Assembly: GCA_037447655.1 (NCBI GenBank)
Contig: JBBHKE010000779.1
Span: 44,838 to 108,837, forward strand
DNA from: Zygnema cylindricum
Taxonomy: Eukaryota > Streptophyta > Zygnematophyceae > Zygnematales > Zygnemataceae
DNA: 64,000 nt
Direction of reading: 5' to 3'
A program made the translations under genes and the position numbers. A model generated the notes under the pieces. The model saw only the letters and a program-made list of their open reading frames with translations. It was not told the DNA's origin and searched no databases. How positions within the stretch are numbered: position 1 is the stretch's first letter; the number at the start of each line of letters is the position of its first letter. Shown in pieces: positions 11,690-24,470 of this stretch.

Positions 11690-12700
11690 GAATCTGATAA
11701 TGAGTTGTGGCAAAAAAGATTAGGACATATGAATTATGATAGCCTTTTAGAAAATGGTGGTTTTGGGAAAAGTTGAAGGAGTTTCTCTTACTTCTCATCC
11801 TATAAAATCATGTGATGGTTGTTCACTTGGCAAGATCCACAGATTGCCATTTCCACAGGAAACAGATCAAACAAGGTTCGGCAGCCAATACATTCGGATG
11901 TTCTCGGACCTTCACAAGTGGCGTCTGCTAGAGGCGTCCACTATATGGTTACTCTTCACAGATGACTACTCGAGATACACAAATGTTTACTTCATGCATC
12001 ATAAAAGTGAAGTGTTTACACACTTCAAGCACTACAAAGCGTGGGCGGAGAAGCTTCATGGGGTTCCAATCCTAGCACTAAGATCGGACAACGGCGGAGA
12101 ATATACATCAAAAGAATTTGAACAATTTCTCCTTCAGGAAGGTAAAAGTCACAATCTTACAGTTCCTTATACACCGGAACAGAATGGTGTTTCGGAAAGA
12201 TTAAATAGGACAGTGACAGAAAGTGCTCTGTCCATGCTTGCAGATAAAGGGCTAGATTTGAAATTCAGGGCTGAGGTACTTAACTGTGCTGTTTACATTA
12301 AAAACAGAATTGCTTCAAGATCTGTTAGCACTACACCGTATGAGCTTTGGACAGGAGAGAAACCTGATGTTAGTCACTTTAAAATCTTTGGAAGCAAATG
12401 TTTTATTCTAGATACATCTAAGGAGAGATGGAAGATGGATGCTAAAGGTTTACCGGGAATCTTTATGGGGTATGATGATAATGCAAAAGGGTACAGGATC
12501 TTTGTATTTGAAAAATAAAAAAATTGTCTCTAGGAATGTTCAACTCAAAGATGAACAGGATTCAGTTGACTTGTTTAAAGAACCAGAGCAACCGGCAAAA
12601 GAGAAACAAGAATATATCATCTTCCACCATACACAAAGAGTGTACTTTCCACAAGCAAGTGGAACCCATCTTCCCTCGGTTCCACCAATGCCTTCACGAG
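11690..12700 (+). pseudogene. Element B integrase
   Basis: The zinc site begins LWQKRLGHMN at about 11706 and is completed by CDGCSLGK near 11815 after a frameshift around 11755. The 254-codon open stretch 11754-12518 holds TDDYSRYTNVYFM, LRSDNGGEYTSKEFE and TPEQNGVSERLNRT, that is all three DDE residues, and KIFGSKCFILDTS of the copia C-terminal block. A shift near 12515 moves reading to the next frame, which carries on into the linker and reverse transcriptase. Confidence 0.87.
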
Positions 12701-13735
12701 GTGTTTCACTACAAGATCTAGATCAGGTGGAACCGACTGTTATATCAGATCCGGCACATATCTCGGAGCAAACCACGCGGCCAAATCGAAAGCTGCCGAC
12801 AATTCCAGCCTCTGAATTTCCGAGGGGAAGGAGATCTAGAAGTTGTCTGCAAGCAAGTTCTCACTTTGCTCTTTTTACAGCTACAGAAGAGCCTCTAACT
12901 ATTCAAGAGGCCTTTTCATCACCTGAGACAAATCACTGGATTGGGGCGGCGAACGATGAAATGAAATGTATTATGGAGGCACAAACATCGGAGCTGGTGG
13001 ATCTTCCTCCGCGCAGAAAAGCCATCGGCAGCAAATGGGTGTTCAGGGTGAAGCTGAACCCGGACAACACCATTGAAAGGTATAAGGCCAGACTTGTGGC
13101 CAAAGGTTACAATCAGAAAGAAAGTATTGACTTTGAAGAAACCTTCTCTCCAGTTGTCAGATTTCCTACAGTCAGAATTCTGCTAAGTCTAGCTATTATA
13201 GATGATATGGAAATTCATCAAATGGATGTTAAAACTGCCATTTTGCATGGAGAATTAGAAGAAACTATTCATATGAAGCAGCCTGACATGTATATAGAAA
13301 AGGGAAAGGAAGAGCAAGTATGTAAATTAATGAAATCCTTGTATGGGTTGAAACAAGCCCCTAGGCAATGGAATCTAAAGTTGGATGAATTTTTACTAGG
13401 CTGGGCTTCAAGAGGATTAGCTCAGATCACTCTGTGTATGTTTTACAAGGGGAGGATAGGATACTATACATTGCCGTATATGTGGATGACCTTCAATTAT
13501 TAAGTAAATCAATGAATGAAATTAATCATATTTATGCAGCTTTAAGGTCTAGGTTTGAAATGAAAGACCTTGGTGAGGCAAAGTATATCTTAGGTTTACA
13601 AGTAGAGAGGGATAGAAAAAAAAAGCTGATTATGTTAACTCAGAAAGAAGCAATAGGTAATATGCTGAAAAAAATTGAAATGAAAGATGTAAAAGGGGTC
13701 TATAACCCCCATGGAATTCAAATAGAAATTGGAAG
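12701..13735 (+). pseudogene. Element B reverse transcriptase
   Basis: The frame from 12439 to 13503 contains WIGAANDEMKCIMEA, SKWVFRVKLNPDNTIERYKA, the first catalytic block MDVKTAILHGELEE and SLYGLKQAPRQWN. A frameshift around 13410-13440 moves the second catalytic block, VYVDDLQLLSKS, into the frame of 13434-13742. The thumb-like region KDLGEAKYILGLQVERDR follows. Catalytic Asp residues are therefore all present but not in one frame. Confidence 0.87.
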
Positions 13736-14466
13736 GGAATGACTCAGATTCAGGCATAATCGTTAGTGCGAGTCTAGAATCAGGGGAGGAGGAGTTCATG
13801 GCCTCTAAGCCATACATACAGGTAGTTGGAAGTCTGATCTATTTTATGAACTGCACAAGACTTGATATTGCAGCAGCTGTGGGAGTCCTGAGTAAAAGTC
13901 TGCAAAATCCTAAAAGGGCAGACTGGGAAGCAGCAAAAAGGGTTCTCAGATATCTTCCAGGAACTCGGAATCTTAAGCTTGTACTCGGAGGAGGAGAGGT
14001 GAAAATACAGAAGTGGAGCGACGCTAGCTATGGAAACATGCCAAGCCGAAAATCTACAACCGGCTTTGTTCTGAAAATTGGAGATGGAACTTGCTACTGG
14101 AGCAGCAAATTACAAAAAGTTACAGCTCAATCCACAATGGAGTCAGAATATATGGCAGCAGATTCCGCCCTCAAAGAGCTTCTATGGGTCAAGTCTATTT
14201 TACAGGAACTTGGCTATATGCAGATAGGATCTCACGCTATCTGGTGTGACAACGAGGCAGCCATTGCAATTGCCTCTAACGCTAGCCATCACTTTAAGAG
14301 CAAACACAAGGATGTTAGGCTTTATTTTGTCAGAGAAAATGTGCTTGCAAAAGTCATTAAATTGTGTTATTTACCAGATGAAAAGATGGTGGCAGACATG
14401 TTAACCAAAGCCCTTCCAGCTTCTAAGTTACAGTTTTGCAGAGAGGTTGTTGGGTTGAGTGACTAA
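13736..14466 (+). pseudogene. Element B RNase H
   Basis: An open frame of 245 codons (from 13729) carries SYGNMPSRKSTTGFVLK, STMESEYMAADSALKELLW, WCDNEAAIAIA and KDVRLYFVRENV, and ends with MLTKALPASKLQFCREVVGLSD just before the polypurine tract TTAGGGGAG (14481-14489). It is the least damaged part of the element. Confidence 0.88.
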
Positions 14467-14489
14467 GTGAGTCTAAAGATTTAGGGGAG

Positions 14490-15471
14490 TGTTTAATTTG
14501 GAAATCTTAAGTTCACTATATAAGGTTGTGACGGGAGATTTAGGACTTAGAATATTCTTTCATCTAAGTCAAATTTACTACTGACCTCTAATAGTGTGAA
14601 AGTAGCAAGTATTCAGTAGAGTGTACTGTACGACTGTAGGGACAGGTGTTGACATTTGAAGACACTGCTGGTATTCCGGAGTGACACCAACACCCACAAC
14701 CACGTGTCATTAATCATATGGTCAGTTTCAGTGAATCGGACGGACGGAGACTAAGCCGAACATCCGGGAGGAGAGCGTAAGAGGATCGTTGATACAAACC
14801 AAGTCGATAGACGCGATTTAAGTGGGGACCACAGTGACTGAGTGCGCTGTACGAACTCAGGATGTTTCGTACCATTTAACCGACAAATATTTGGACTGTT
14901 GTGAATAGTACTGACTAAGCACCGGCAACATTTACTGAACGAACAACATCTATAAATATTTGGGAAACAAATATTTGTTGTTTATTGCATTAGAAAATAG
15001 TGTTACATTAGTAGATTTGCTGCATGTAGCAAATAGGGTTTAGGAAAGTACTTACGGTACAGTAAAATACACCTTAGACAGTTTGTTAGAACATAGAACA
15101 GTACAATAGTATAGGGAACATATTTAGTATGGATCAGTAGATACTCACTGTGAGTATATAGATTAGGAATTAGTCAAAATTATGTATCCACTCTTGGGAA
15201 TATAGTTTTTCTAAAGGCAATTTATAAGAAACTTGCAGTGACTATTTCTTATGGGTGACTACGTGAATTGATCTGAAACTTTGTGAGTTGTCAGTTTATT
15301 GTATGGTGTAATACTGTGTTGAATTTGGTGGTGAGTGGCCAATTTCAGTCACATTGTGTGTCTGCTGAAAATTGGCTGTTGGAGAAGGTACTTGATAGCT
15401 TCTGTTGGTTTTATGTCTACTTCCACTACAACAGCTTGTCCTCCACCTGCAACGGTGGTTGTAAAAAAACA
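14490..15471 (+). repeat. 3' LTR of element B (982 bp)
   Basis: It starts TGTTTAATTTGG after the polypurine tract and ends AAAAAACA before TACTC. It is collinear with 9370-10348, including the ATG of the gag leader at 15415, which here has no gag after it. Confidence 0.9.
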
Positions 15472-17389
15472 TACTCTTCACCATTGTCACTCTTTACTCT
15501 CTTGATTGAGGATTCATAGAGTTTTTCGCTCCATGCTTTATATTGTCGAAAACATTCCTCAGCCTCTGACTTATTTTTCAAAAAATTCACCCTAAAATAC
15601 CAAGACCAATCATCGGTGATATTTATCATAAATCTCTTCCCCCACGGAAGATGGCACTTTGCCCGGCCCCCAAATATCTGTGTTTACTAAATCTAGAATC
15701 TTTTCTCCCTTATAGGTGCCAGTTTTTGGGAAGGGTAACCTTTGTGCTTTACCTTGAGCACATCCATTACAATCACTTATATTCTCACTTTCACCATCTG
15801 AATCCTTTCCACTACTCCCATCTTTTTCATCTCTTTTAACTTATATAGATTCACATGACCAAGCCTCTTATGCCACAACATTATATCATGAATACCAGCA
15901 TAATAAAGTTTATTCTTTTTATTGCTTAAAATCAGCCTAAACATCTCTTGGCTACCTTTTTTAGCAGTGAAATAAACTTCCTATTCAAAACTAGCAATAA
16001 AGACTCATTTCCTAGTGCTAGTATCAAAACCCTTTTCATCAAATACAAACGTAGAGATGAGGTTTTTTTTCAGCTCCGAAATAAACAATACATCAGAGAA
16101 TCTAACCATGGATGTCTTTCCTTCTACTAACACTTTCATATCTATCGATCCTACAACAGTAGTAGTGACTATCCTCCCATCCCCGTACTTTATCTCTACG
16201 GTGGGAATCTTTCTTATCTCAGTGAACAAGTTTTTATCCTTACACATGTGCATGGAGGCACCTGAATCTACAATCCAGCCTGCTTCACATTTCAATCCAC
16301 CGAAAGCACATTTTTGCTTTCGTGGAATTTCGACCTCGTTTTTCGCTTCTATCTCCTGATCCAATAGGAGTTCATCGTCGTTGTCCTCAGATTCCGCCTC
16401 ATGTACCTGAGTCACAAGAGCCTTTTTCTTTCGTCTTGGGGCTCCACCTGTCTGCCCCTCCTTTAACTGCAGCTCGATTAGCTTAGTGCACTCAGCCATA
16501 TAGTGCCTTGGTTTCTTACAAAAATGGCAAAAACCCTTAGGAGTCCTTAGTCTGAACTCCTCGGTCTGATTTTTCTGCCCCTCCCCTCAATAATTTCCGA
16601 CCGGTTTCCTTGAATCATTATTCCTCCAATCGGTCCCAGTTGCCGAGGCTTGCCCACTCTTTCCTCCCCTTCGAATCTCAATCGTATTCTCCCGAACGAT
16701 AATCATCCCTACCACTGAATTCCAAATCCACCTTGAGCTGGCAAGTCCTACACACGGTTGACTATGTTCTCGACCTCATCTGGTAACTTCATGAGCAAAC
16801 TGTTAACCTTCATCTTTTCAGTTTCAACCTGTCCAACACTCTCTAACTCCATAAAAAGTGTTGTGAGCTCATTACAAAAATCTAACACCCCCCCCTCGTT
16901 GTATACATATGCGTTAATTTTCTGATCAGCCAATTGTTGTTGCTGAATCGTACCACTTAGGTACATCTCTATGAGAGCCACCCAAAGATCGGATGCCCTG
17001 TCTACCTACAAATGAGGAGATGTAAGCCCTTGAGTAAGATGGCGGAGGATGAAGTGTTTAGCCGCCATATTGTTGTAGTTCAGGTATCGATATCATTCTC
17101 CTCGTTCATCGAAATAGGTGACATTAATCCCGAACCGGTTGCTATTCGTGTGACAGTCTCCTTCTCCTTTCCTTTGTCCACCACCTCCCTTTCCTTTGTC
17201 TCTTCCGTTGAAGGTGGATCCGCATCTTTGGTGAATCTGCTTCGTGTAAACCCTGGCGGGATCCGAAGACTTGATGGACGCCTCACCCGTCCACTCACTG
17301 TTCCCCAAAACCGTTTCTGACATAGAGCTCCTATCATCATACTTTCCTAGTATGTGAAGCTAGTTCCATTAAAGATGGGCACCCTAGAG
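15472..17389 (-). pseudogene. A3 integrase N-terminal half, protease and gag (broken)
   Basis: On the minus strand gag begins near 17389 (MMIGALCQKRFWG region at 17340-17290), passes a damaged zinc knuckle near 16540-16500 and reaches the protease frame 16499-16005 with WIVDSGASMHMCKD. Integrase follows with DDWSWYFRVNFLKNKSEAEE (15629-15570) and ends at the element B junction. Several stops and a run of C near 16890 disrupt gag. Confidence 0.85.
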
Positions 17390-18438
17390 GGTGGGCCCAT
17401 AAGGTAAAACTTTGAGACCTTCATAGGTACTCAGAGTAAGCAGCTCACACGAAGCCACTGGGATAACCCTGACCCCTTTACGTTTCAGCAAGAATAACTG
17501 CCACTCTCGCAGACAAAAACTCTAACCACCTTCACCCATGTAAACGTTAGACTCCCTAGAGTCTATAGCAAAAAGAATATTTGAATTTGCTCCCCAGAGC
17601 ACTAAGTTATAGAGGGTCAAAGTTGACCTTTTGTACATAGGCTTTCTTGGAGAGAGGGTCCAATCTATCAAATTTTTCTAAGTCCTATTTCTCTCTAAAA
17701 CTCTATTTACTGAAGTACGGCACCAATCATAATACTGTGTCGTACAGAAAGGTACAAGTGCCGGTGTACTTTATGTACGGCCATTATACAACATGGCCAA
17801 CAAGTCGACACATGTCATTTTTGGATTCGTTCTTGTAATTCCCAAAGATGTCGTAATTCAATATGGTTGTGCCACGTGTCAATCGAAATGACCTCGACTG
17901 GTAACCACCGAAAACCTATTCGGCAATCTCGGCATGCTTCGCGGCCGTCTGATTAAACCGGATTTCAATCCTAGCCATCATAAATACATACGCGATATTT
18001 GTTTCACCTTCGAAACAAAGTGCGCGGTATCTTGTTCGGATGTTTCGTACGCCGAACAACACAAGCTATATCTTTATCCAAATATCTCGTTAAATGAAAT
18101 AGCCTACGTGTGAGTGTTTATTCAATTATCAAACCAAATATGGTACAACGTTGATCTTATACTAATCGGCTAAAGCTAACAGCTACCGCTGGCTTTGACG
18201 GACAGCACGTACCAGGTTCAAATCTCGGGTTCGTCAATTACTATTTTGATAAATCTACCAATCTAATGTCTGTCTCCGTCAGGATAGCATAGGGGGCCAT
18301 GGCACTATCTCCCTCTCTAAATTTCATGATTGCGATAAGTGTGGGAGCTGGAGAGAGGAGTTAAAGGCAAACTACCTCTGCTTCTTTTCTCCTTTTTCAA
18401 AAACCTAGAAAATACTAATATAACCTTGAATTTCTACA
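17390..18438 (-). repeat. A3 primer site (17390-17404) and 5' LTR (17405-18438)
   Basis: The primer site is GGTGGGCCCATAAGG on plus, two changes from the family form. The LTR starts TGTAGAAATTC on the minus strand at 18438. A tRNA-like block with GGTTCAAAT lies at 18160-18240. Confidence 0.85.
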
Positions 18439-18453
18439 GGTGGACCCATAACT
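18439..18453 (-). other. Isolated 15-nt primer binding site between two LTRs
   Basis: Exactly 15 bases lie between the A3 5' LTR and the A4 3' LTR: GGTGGACCCATAACT, the family primer site with two substitutions. No gag sequence is attached. Confidence 0.75.
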
Positions 18454-19496
18454 TGCAACTCTGAGACCTCCATAGGTCCTCAGAGTAGGTAGCTCACACA
18501 AAGCCTCTAAGATAACCGTGACCCTTTTGTGTTTCACTAAGAATAACTGCCACATTGACAAACAAAAACTCTTACCACCTTTACCTTTATAAGGTAAGAC
18601 TCCTCTGAGTTGATGGCAAAAAGAATCTCTGAATTTGCTCCCTTGAGCAGTAAGTTATGGAGGGTCAAAGTTGACCTTTTGTACACAGGTTCTTTAAGAG
18701 AGAGGGTCCTATCTACCAAATTTTTCAAAGTCGTATCTCTCTCTAAAACTTCATCTACTGAAGTACAATAGCAATCATAATACAGTGTCGTATAAAATGG
18801 TACATGTGCTAATGTACTATTGTATCGCCATTGTACAACATGGCCAACAAATCAACACAAGTCATTTTTGGATTCGTTCCTATAATTCCTAAAGATGTCG
18901 TAATTTAATATTGTTGTGCCACGTGTCAATCAATGTGGCTTTGACCGCAAACCGCCAAAAATCCTATTCCGCAATCTCGACATTCTTCGTGGCCGTCCGA
19001 TTAAATCCGGGTTTCAATCGTAGCCGTCATAAATAATTGCGCGATATTTGTTTTGCTATGGAAACAAAATGCGTGGTATCCATTTTGAGATGTTCCGTAC
19101 CCTGTACAATACAAACTACATCTGTGTCCTAATATCCCGTTAAATGAAATAGTTTACGTGTAAATATTTATATAGCTATCAAAGCCTATATCACGTAACC
19201 TTGGTCTTAGACTAATTCGATAAAGCTACCGGCTACCGGCTTCTTTGACGGACGGCGAGTACGAGGTTCAAATCCTAGGCCCGTCAAGTATAATTTTGGT
19301 AAATCTACCAATCAACTGTCTATCTCCCCCTAGATAGCATAGGCAGCCATAGCTCTAGCTCCCTCTCCAACTTTCACTAACTACGAGAAGTGTGGGAGCT
19401 GGAGAGAGGAGTTAGAGGCATATTGCCTCTGCTTCTTTTCTGCATTTTACCTTTTACAAAACCTAGAAAATACTAAAAGATCCTTTAATTTCTACA
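18454..19496 (-). repeat. A4 3' LTR (1043 bp)
   Basis: Starts TGTAGAAATTAAAGG on the minus strand at 19496, next to a polypurine tract, and ends at 18454 with the TG/CA border. The tRNA-like block lies at 19200-19290. Confidence 0.88.
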
Positions 19497-21700
19497 CTCC
19501 TCTTATTTTCTAGTCACTCTTTAATTTAAGACCACACTTCTCCATGCAGAAAATTAGTTTAGGGGAAGGCACACGTTTGGTCATCATATCTGCTACCATT
19601 TCACTATTTGGTTTATACTACAAACTGAATATCTTGTTTTCTACTTTCTCCCTAATGAAGCTAAGTCTAATGTCCAAGTGTTAACTTTAAAGTGATGTTT
19701 AGGATTGGCAAAAATGGCAATGGTTGCCTGATTATCAAAAACACTTTTTGTACACCACTCTTAAGATGACCAAGCTCACCAAGCAAAGACTTCACCCACA
19801 TTAATTCTTTTTCAGCAGAGCATAAAGCCATGTACTCAGCCTCCATGGTGGTTTGAACAATGACCTTTTGCTGTTTATTGCTCCTGCAGCAAGCCCCCTC
19901 ACCTACATACAATACATATCCAGACGTGCATCTCCTCATGGGAGCATCACCATAGATGGCATCACTCCAAGTGGTGATGTCAGTATTGTTCCCACCCAAA
20001 AGAACCATAGATCTTTAGTCCCTATAAGATATCTAAGGACTCTCTTAGATGCCTCCCAATCCTTTTTAGCGGGAGCATTTAGACTCCTATTTAGTACTCA
20101 TACACCTGCGGCTATATCCGGCTTGGTACAATTCATGAAATATATTAGGTTGCCCACTACTTGCCTATAAGGAATTGTGTGCATATATCTTTTCTCTTTA
20201 GAGCCTAACGCATCATCCAAGATTATAACTCCTTTTTCCACACTCCTCTCACTTCCCTTCTTTAGTTCCATTGGAGCGGTACAACTATTAGCCTTGTCCA
20301 TTTGGAATCTCTCTAACATGTTACCAATGGCTTCGTTTTGAGTTAATCTTATTAGCTTTCTATCTCTGTCTCTCTCTACCTAAATTCTCAAAATATACCT
20401 TGCTTCTCCCATATCCTTCATCTGAAATCTTCCTTTTAGATCATTTTTCATCTTATTAATTTTGTCCATAGATTTGCTTAAAACAAGCAAATCCTCAACA
20501 TAAATTGCAAAAAAAAAAAATTCTTCCTCATCTTCAAACAAATAAATCGAGTGATCTGAGCTGATCCGAATATATCCCAAACCTGTAAGAAGCTCATCGA
20601 GCTTCTTATTCCATTGTTGGGGCGCATGTTTCAGCCTATACAAAGATTTGATCAATCGGTATACCTTGCTCTCCTCCCATTGCTCCACAAATCCTTTGGG
20701 CTGTCGCATAAAAATCTCATCTTCCAACTCTCAATGTAGAAAGGTCTTCTTGATGTCCATTTGTTGTACTTCCATGTCTTTTGCTGCCGCCAGACTGAGA
20801 AGTATCTGGACGAAGGGAAATCTTACTACCGGGGCAAATGTCTCCTCGTAGTCAATTCCCTCTTTCTGGGTAAATCCCTTCGCCACTTACCGAGCCTTCT
20901 AACGCTCAATGGTGTTATCCGTGTTGAGTTTCAATCTGAATACCCACTTACACCCGATTGGCTTTCTATCAAGGGGACAGTCCACTTATTCCTACGTATT
21001 GGCTGCCATAATCGAAGCCATCTCCTTATTAATGGTTGTCTTCCACCGGTTCCACTCAGGACATTTCATCGCCTCACCATAAGTCTGAGGTTCATCGGGA
21101 TGAGACAGTTTGGTTACCTTGTTGTTAACTTGTTTCTCTTGCAGTCGTTTGTTGCTTCTCCTTCTACCCTTAAACTCTGATGGCGGAATGGATGGCTCTC
21201 GTGAATTTTTTTGAAGAGTTTGGACTTCTCCCCTATCTTTTGATTTCGAGTCTATTTCCACCACGTCTTCCGCTTCGGTTGGAGTTGGCACCAGGGGTTC
21301 CACTGTTGAATCCTCCTCGCTTTGATTTGTACCTGCAAAATCATCGTCTTCTAGAAAACCTCGATAATTAGGAAGCTCAAAGTCATCAATTTTTTTTGAC
21401 TCAAATCTGATTTTGACTGTCTTTGTATGCTTAAAGGGATCTATACATTTTCCTTCATTCATGACCACAAGATGCTTTACTAGAATTATATCTTCTCTAT
21501 TAAGATCATAGACTCTATATCCTTTTACATCTTCATCATATCCTAGCAGATATCGTGGTTTTCCTTTCGGATCCAACTTCCTATTTGACCGATTTGTGTC
21601 TAGGCTGAATACTTGACTACCAAAAACCTTTTGGTGTGAAACATCTGGTTTTCTGCCGGTCCATCTCTCATAAGGAGTTTAGCCTTTTACTGCAGAAGTA
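19497..21700 (-). pseudogene. A4 RNase H, reverse transcriptase and linker (broken)
   Basis: Minus-strand reading gives the linker (21576-20992, with VVEIDSKSKDRGE and RRRSNKRLQEKQ), reverse transcriptase (about 20990-20100) and RNase H (20008-19500). The catalytic motif near 20505 reads YVEDLLVLSKS instead of YVDDLL, so the first Asp is Glu. Stops or shifts lie near 20990, 20730 and 20380. The RNase H frame holds WSDAIYGDAPMRRCTSGYV and ends in a frameshift near 19740. Confidence 0.85.
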
Positions 21701-23508
21701 AGAACTCTATTTTTAAGATAATTTGCACGGTTCATAGCTTCGGCCCAAAATCTCTTTCCTATCTTCTTATCTGAGTGCATACTCTTAGCACTATTAGATA
21801 GTGTTCTATTTAACCTCTCGGCTACACCATTCTGCTTGGGATTTTCAAGAACAATCTTTTGGTGTTGCACTCTATCTTCTCTCAGAAAATCCTCAAACTG
21901 ATTGAAGGTATACTTTCCCATATTATCACTCCTTACTCTTGTAATAGAGGTTTCATAGAGTTTCTCACTCCATGCCTTATATTCCTTAAGAACTTGTGGA
22001 GCTTCTGATTTATTTTTCAAAAAATACACTCTGGAGTATCGAGACCAATGGTTAATGATTGTCATCATAAACCTTTTACCACTGGGTGAGGGCACTCTGG
22101 CCGGTCCCCAAATATCACTATGTACGAAGTCTAACATTTTTTCTCCTTTATAAGTGGCTTCGTTTAGGAAGGGTTACTTGTGTGCCTTACCTTGAGCACA
22201 ACCATTACAGTCACTTAGGTTTTCACTTTCTCCGAACTGAATTCCTTCCACTATTCCCATCTTTTTCATTTCTTTCAACTTGTCTAGATGCACATGTTCA
22301 AGCCTCTTATGCCGCAACATGATATCATGAACACTAGCATAGTAAAGTTATTCTTTTCATTGCTTAAAATCAGCCTAATTATCCCTTGGCTACCTTTTCA
22401 GCAGTGAAATAAACTTCCTCCTCAAAGTTAGCAGTAAAGGTTTGATTCCTAGTGTTTGTCTCAAAACCTTTATCATCTAACACAGACGATAAGATGAGGT
22501 TTTTGTTTAACTCTTGAATAAACAACACATCAGAGAATGTCACTAAAGATGTCTTTCCCTCCACTAAGACTTTCAGATCTAAGGATCCTACTATAGAAGT
22601 AGTGACTACCCTCCCATCCCCATACTCTATCTCTACGGTGGGAATCTTTCTCAACTTAGTGAACAGGTGTTTATCCTTAGACATGTGCATGGAGGCACCA
22701 AAATCCACAATCCAACCTCGTTCACCTTTCAAACCTCCTAAAGCACATTTCTGCTTTCGAGGAATTTCGACCTCTGTCTTTGCCTCCAACTCCTCATCTA
22801 GTAAGAGCTCACCATCCTCAGCCTCGAATTCCTTCTCGTGTACCTGAGTCACAAGAGCCTTTTTCTTTCTTTTTGGAGGTCCACTAATATGCCCCTCCTT
22901 TAATTAAAGTTCAGTTAGCTTAGAGCACTCCGCCATATAGTGCCCTGGTTTGTTACAAAAATGACAAAAACCCTTGGGAGCCCTTGGTCCAAACTCCTCA
23001 GTCTGATTTTTTTGCCTCCCCCTCCATAATTTCTCACCGGTTTCTTGAATTGTAAATCCTCCAATCGGTCCCAATTACCAAGGCTTGCCCACTCTTTCCT
23101 CCCCTTTGGATCTCAATCGTGTTCTCCCGAACGAGAATCATCCCTACCACTGAATTACATATCAACCTTGCGTTTGGCAAGTCCTGCACACAATTGACTA
23201 TGTTCTCGAACTCATCTGGTAACTTCATGAGCAAGCAGTTAATCTTCATCTTTTCAATTTAAACGTGTCCGACACTCTCTAGCTCCATGAAAAGTGTTGC
23301 GAGCTCATTACCAAAATCCAACATCTTCCCCCCCTTGTATACATATGCGTTAATTTTCTGATCCGTCTATTATTGTTCTTAATTCGTACCACTTCAGTAC
23401 ATCTTTATGAGAGCCACCCAAAGATCGGATGCCCTCTCTACGTGCGAATGAGGAGATGTAAGCCCTTGAGTAAGATGGCGGGGATAAAGTGTGTTTTCGC
23501 CATATTGT
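21701..23508 (-). pseudogene. A4 integrase, protease and C-terminal gag
   Basis: Integrase core residues are visible at 22137-21679: DIWGPARVPSPSGKR, NHWSRYSRV (Asp replaced by Asn-His), RSDNMGKYTF and PKQNGVAERLNRT. The protease frame 22852-22379 shows WIVDFGASMHMSKDKHL, where the Ser of DSGA is Phe. The zinc knuckle and the EFENIVN block of gag follow to the element C junction at 23508. Several stops are present. Confidence 0.85.
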
Positions 23509-24470
23509 TGTTGTTTTGAAAGTCAGTTTCGTGCGTAAGTGCTAATTGGATTTAATATGGAGGTTTGAATAGATTCACGGATTGGGGAAGCGAACGGATT
23601 GATAATTAAAGTTACGTAAAAGACTCATTTAGTGGTGTGAACAAGCAATGACAAATGGACGGCGGATCGCGAAGCGATCCAATGTAAAATAAACGGAATG
23701 TTGAAATTGGCGCCGCCGGTACGGAGTAGCTGCGACGCAGTTAAGTCAACGCAATTGCGGCTATTTTTATGATCTGTACGGAAAGCGCAGCCAGCGCAGC
23801 AAACGCAACTACGCATACTATGAATAGGATGGATTTCAAGTAATGATGATTAAACGATAGTGGTAGCTTAGTGGTTGCTTAGTGGTAGCTTAGTTTTTGA
23901 CATACGAAGAGTACGGTGTAAATATTCTGTACAACAAAGGTTTGTCCTTTTGACTAGTTAGGTTATTAGAGTAGATACAGTACGGCTGGTATGCCTCCGT
24001 ACTCTGAGTATAACTTACGGGACTTAGATTATTTTATGTATCGTAGTCAAGTTAATCAAAGTAATGGCAGACTGTTTTCAGCATCTTTGACCTGTTGGTG
24101 TGATCACTCTGATTGGTGCTTTCATGTGAAACTTTGTGGAATTATTCTATGATATAGAATCTATATGTTTGTGAAGTTTCATTGTATTTCAGTATTTCTG
24201 TAAGATTCTGTGAACAGTCTAAGTGGTTAGTTTGTGAAGTTGTCAGCTATTTTTGGGAAACTCTGGAGCATATATCTTCTAGATTCCTTGATGGATTTGG
24301 CTGTAACTTTGAGAGTTTACATTGTATTTGGTATAATGCATATTGGTGTAGTTTGAGATCATTTTGTTTAGTGTGGAGTAATCTGTGTTGTCTGAAATAC
24401 AGCTGTTTTTTGAGGTAGTCTGTGGGTGTTTCCGTGAGTAATCCATGGCTGAAATAAGCGATGGACAACA
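23509..24470 (+). repeat. 5' LTR of element C (962 bp)
   Basis: TGTTGTTTTGAAA start and GATGGACAACA end. The primer site GGTTATGGACCCACA follows directly at 24471. The gag ATG at 24445 lies inside the LTR. Confidence 0.92.

Larger units (their letters stand above)
9370..15471 (+). mobile_element. Copia-type element B, complete with two LTRs, inserted in A3
   Basis: LTRs lie at 9370-10348 and 14490-15471, and the 5-bp duplication TACTC is found at 9365-9369 and 15472-15476. The flanks rejoin the A3 integrase sequence (TATACTCTCTACCATTG in the intact A1 copy). The internal order gag, protease, integrase, reverse transcriptase, RNase H is complete but broken by about eight stops or frameshifts. 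The LTR copies differ by scattered substitutions, so the insertion is not recent. Confidence 0.93.
7324..18438 (-). mobile_element. Copia-type element A3, split by element B
   Basis: The minus-strand element runs from its 5' LTR (18438-17405) through gag, protease and integrase (17389-15472), is interrupted by element B (9370-15471), and continues with the integrase end, linker and a piece of RNase H (9369-8330) to its 3' LTR (8329-7324). The reverse transcriptase domain has been deleted (junction near 8711). The left LTR also borders the A2 fragment. Confidence 0.85.

Noticed and set aside
24182-24418. 78-codon frame inside the element C LTR, repeated at 27548
   Set aside because: Lies before the gag ATG in non-coding LTR and is present only because the LTR is duplicated; composition is Cys/Trp/Phe-rich without a domain.
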